Shown here piece by piece: positions 61,697-64,000 of a stretch of DNA of 64,000 bases; position 1 is the first letter of the stretch; every line of letters starts with the position of its first letter. This stretch comes from Peribacillus sp. FSL P2-0133. GTDB taxonomy: Bacteria > Bacillota > Bacilli > Bacillales > DSM-1321. The translations under genes were made by a program, and so were the position numbers. The stretch lies in assembly GCF_037975445.1 (NCBI RefSeq), contig NZ_CP150254.1:4586001-4650000 (forward strand), written 5' to 3'. Under the pieces are notes generated by a model, which was not told where the DNA came from, made no database searches, and worked only from the letters and a program-made list of their open reading frames with translations.

Positions 61697-61972
61697 TTAT
61701 AGTGAATAGGATTCATTGTTTTTTTCTATTAGATTTTTTTCATTATATGCATTCGAATATTCTAATGTTTCTATATCATACTATTCTGTTCGTTTTCCTT
61801 CTCTGTATTTTTGGCGATATACACTTCCAACCACTTCCTCCGTTATTTTAATGGGCTTGTGTTCAACTACTTGAGGCATGATTTGTTGCATATTTTCTAC
61901 AGAACCATCAAGAAACTTCCAAACCTCTCCAATTGAAGCGTTTAGTTCTATTTCTTTTGTCCATTTTTTCAA
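61697..61972 (-). pseudogene. SRPBCC-family gene broken by a stop codon
   Basis: From TTG 61972 the frame encodes KKWTKEIELNASIGEVWKFL, then the middle of an SRPBCC (polyketide cyclase-like) protein to YRQKYREGKRTE, then TAG at 61781. Beyond the stop the same frame continues YDIETLEY, exactly what follows in intact relatives, so the TAG replaces a glutamate codon. The likeness then fades and the frame ends at 61697. The last 60 or so residues of the family are missing. Confidence 0.75.
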
Positions 61973-62097
61973 TGTAACGAGTATAAAAAATATATTGAGG
62001 CGTAGCCAGTTAGCTTATCCTTTTTTAGCTTTTACTTTATACTCCCGTTCAACTTTTTATAAACTTTTCCATAAATTTCGATTGCCTTCCAAAAGAC

Positions 62098-62128
62098 GTA
62101 AAAAAAGCTTTCCTCGTAAGGAAAGCTT
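62098..62128 (-). terminator. Terminator between the DUF1998 gene and the SRPBCC relic
   Basis: On the minus strand CTAAGCTTTCC, TTACGA, GGAAAGCTT, then TTTTTACG. A second hairpin (CCCAGCAAA/TTTGCTGGG, 62370-62395) lies closer to the DUF1998 gene. The 62130-62434 gap holds no gene I can support; a hairpin GTCAACTCG/CGAGTCAC lies near 62160. Confidence 0.8.
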
Positions 62129-62434
62129 AGTATTTGGGTAAAATAACGGTAAACCTTAGGTCAACTCGCTATTCGAGTCACTACTCACGGTCTGCCCCAT
62201 CCATGCGGGTTCTCCGATCCTGCTCTTAAAACTCTTTTCTTTTCGATAACCAGTGTATAACTCCTGTTCACCTTTTATGCAGCCATTCTACCAGAATTAT
62301 ATTTCATTCAATGTTTTATATATTAGAATCTCATCTGGATTAATATTAATAAATACCCCAGCAAACGTATCTCAATAACAAATAAATTTGCTGGGATATA
62401 TTATTGTATTTGAAACTTCTCAAACAAATTAACT

Positions 62435-64000
62435 TTAAAGAAGTTCGTATACATTTGGTAAATCAAATTTAATCTCGTATGGTGAATAATAACGAATGCT
62501 ATTAATAGCTAACTTTTTCTCAATATTATTTTTTAAACCAATCAAATTTCCATCGATAAGCTGAATGAAAACATTCCCATTTTCTTCTATTATATGTGAG
62601 TAATTCTCACCATGATGCAAATCGTATGCAGCTTTAACAGGTTTTAAATATTGAATTTGTTCTTCTCGCGTATATTTTGTAAGTTCTCCTTTAACTAAAT
62701 ATGTTAAAAGTTCCAGACCAAGTGGACGATTCAAATGTTCATGTTTCATTTGATTCTGGTAATTGCGTAAGCACTTGTAACAAGATGATTCACAAGCATT
62801 TATACAATGGCTTAGTACATTAAATGTCTCATTAATAATTTCTTTAATACGCATTCCTGCTACATAGGAATATCCTGCACCACCAGATAAAGTGTCAAAT
62901 AAGTATAAATCAGCATAACTTTCGCCTTGTTCATTATGAACAATCCTATAACCTACTGTCAATTCCTGAGCATCAATATCTAATACCCTGCTAGCCGCTA
63001 ATACAAGACCTTCTCCTAACGTTAATAAAGCATCATGTAACCATTGTTTGTTAGCATTGAAGTCTATGTGATCGTCCATATTTAAACGGATTAAAAATAA
63101 ATCTGATGTAAATTTATTACCCAGATAAATTTGATGTAAGTTACCAGAACATTTATTCTCAATCATCCCTTGACGTTGGAATGGTTTATAGTGCCCTTTA
63201 AATAAATCGTCATTTTTAATGACAGGCTTGATAAATCCGCAATCCTCACACATAAAGAAGCCACTTTCTCCATCAATGCCTCTATTCATTACAATAAGTT
63301 CTTCATCTTCTCTGTGTTCGTATTTAATAAAACCAAGACTATTTAAAGTTTTAAAATCAAACTTAACTTTTTCATTCGGTACAGGTAACTGTGGAGTACT
63401 AGCAAAGCTGTATTCTTGTGTAAAATCACCTTTAGGTACCTCTTTACCCTTTTCAGGTGAAAAGCCGGTAGGACAAATGTAAGGCATTGATTTGAGTTCC
63501 TCTTTACAGTTTGGACATTTCTCAGCTGCTTTACTTGCTATTTCTGTATAATTGCATTTCACACATAGGGCCACATGTTCCCCATGTAAATTCAGATCTT
63601 GAGCTGGTGCTTCAGGATTTTTAGAAAATGGATTATAAATACCACCTATACGATAAGTCTTCTTGTTTATTACAATTTGTCGCCCTGGTGCATATTCACC
63701 TAAAGCACGGTTTAATGCTAGTTGTGGTCTTTGTTCCATAATTACTTTGTTTTTCTTATCACGACCTTGAATATAAAGACTTGTTAAATCTTTAGGGAAT
63801 GCATAGGTCGGTAAGAAACCATGATTAAATAAAAAGTTTAATAGCAATTCATCTGGATGCTGCTCTGTAAATTGATCATCTTCCTCGATTAATCCTTCAT
63901 ACTCCATTAATTCTTTTTCAATTTCACAGAAAGCATCATCTAAATCTTGCCCTATATTGTCAGAAGCTTCTTTAATAAGTGACCATTTGTCCCCCTCATT
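62435..64000 (-). CDS. DUF1998-domain protein, C-terminal part (DrmB-like or helicase C-terminus), partial
   Basis: The frame is open through base 64000, so the N-terminus is off the window; 521 residues are visible. Zinc modules: CVKCNYTEIASKAAEKCPNC and CEDCGFIKP. The DUF1998 core follows: DLYLFDTLSGGAGYSYVAG and CESSCYKCLRNYQNQMKHEH with LNRPLGLELLTYL. DUF1998 occurs in DISARM DrmB and at the C-terminus of DEAD-box helicases such as MrfA. No helicase motif is seen in the visible part. An ATG at 63907 has no ribosome site and is not the start. The function depends on what lies beyond the edge. Confidence 0.82.
   Translation of the reverse strand, partial: NEGDKWSLIKEASDNIGQDLDDAFCEIEKELMEYEGLIEEDDQFTEQHPDELLLNFLFNHGFLPTYAFPKDLTSLYIQGRDKKNKVIMEQRPQLALNRALGEYAPGRQIVINKKTYRIGGIYNPFSKNPEAPAQDLNLHGEHVALCVKCNYTEIASKAAEKCPNCKEELKSMPYICPTGFSPEKGKEVPKGDFTQEYSFASTPQLPVPNEKVKFDFKTLNSLGFIKYEHREDEELIVMNRGIDGESGFFMCEDCGFIKPVIKNDDLFKGHYKPFQRQGMIENKCSGNLHQIYLGNKFTSDLFLIRLNMDDHIDFNANKQWLHDALLTLGEGLVLAASRVLDIDAQELTVGYRIVHNEQGESYADLYLFDTLSGGAGYSYVAGMRIKEIINETFNVLSHCINACESSCYKCLRNYQNQMKHEHLNRPLGLELLTYLVKGELTKYTREEQIQYLKPVKAAYDLHHGENYSHIIEENGNVFIQLIDGNLIGLKNNIEKKLAINSIRYYSPYEIKFDLPNVYELL

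Noticed and set aside
62130-62434. Possible RNA gene from the hairpin-rich stretch
   Set aside because: It does not fit tRNA, SRP, tmRNA or known riboswitch patterns that I can recognise, and has no clear promoter.
60066-64000. Complete DISARM system
   Set aside because: Only an m5C methyltransferase and a partial DUF1998 protein are visible, separated by a pseudogene, and the methyltransferase converges on an MvaI-type endonuclease that explains it better.

Overview
The window comes from a spore-forming, low-GC Gram-positive bacterium of the Bacillaceae, most like Peribacillus (Bacillus simplex group). Support: spore genes (SspH, CsgA and YjcZ types), a sigma-B promoter before a KGG-repeat stress gene, strong AAAGGAGG-type ribosome binding sites, many intrinsic terminators, and sigma-54 catabolic clusters typical of this family. 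I see no rRNA, tRNA, complete insertion sequence, integrase or CRISPR array.

Layout. 1-2 kb: the start of a gene running off the left edge (probably lysine 2,3-aminomutase) behind a sigma-54 promoter, with its likely KamR-type activator. 2.5-6 kb: an orphan ntdR/ntdB pair and an M15 wall peptidase. 6.3-15 kb: a ketone-body module (GntP permease, ScoAB CoA-transferase, thiolase, 3-hydroxyacyl-CoA dehydrogenase, 3-hydroxybutyrate dehydrogenase) with its own sigma-54 activator and two sigma-54 promoters. 15-37 kb: ordinary chromosomal genes (hydrolases, spore and stress proteins, regulators, a D-Ala-D-Ala carboxypeptidase, acyltransferase, oxidoreductases), broken up by a family of dispersed repeats. 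This part also holds a guanine-type riboswitch controlling a lipoprotein nucleosidase. 37-39.7 kb: an Msr-type ABC-F resistance gene with a leader-peptide attenuator, split by a 352-bp tandem duplication. 39.7-45.6 kb: a sigma-54-controlled module of a sodium symporter, its small accessory protein, an activator and a large Fe-S flavoenzyme.

45.6-64 kb is a defence island. It holds AIPR plus an XRE regulator; a relic of the flavoenzyme gene; DUF1643 plus a PD-(D/E)XK nuclease; a DGQHR (DndB-like) protein plus a membrane coiled-coil protein; a three-gene operon of a GHKL ATPase, a nuclease-helicase fusion and an unknown protein; a controller/MvaI-like endonuclease/m5C methyltransferase set; and the C-terminal part of a DUF1998 protein running off the right edge. 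The GHKL ATPase/nuclease-helicase/unknown operon and the two small pairs next to it are the best candidates for an undescribed system. All function calls are from motifs and remembered family likeness; no search was run.
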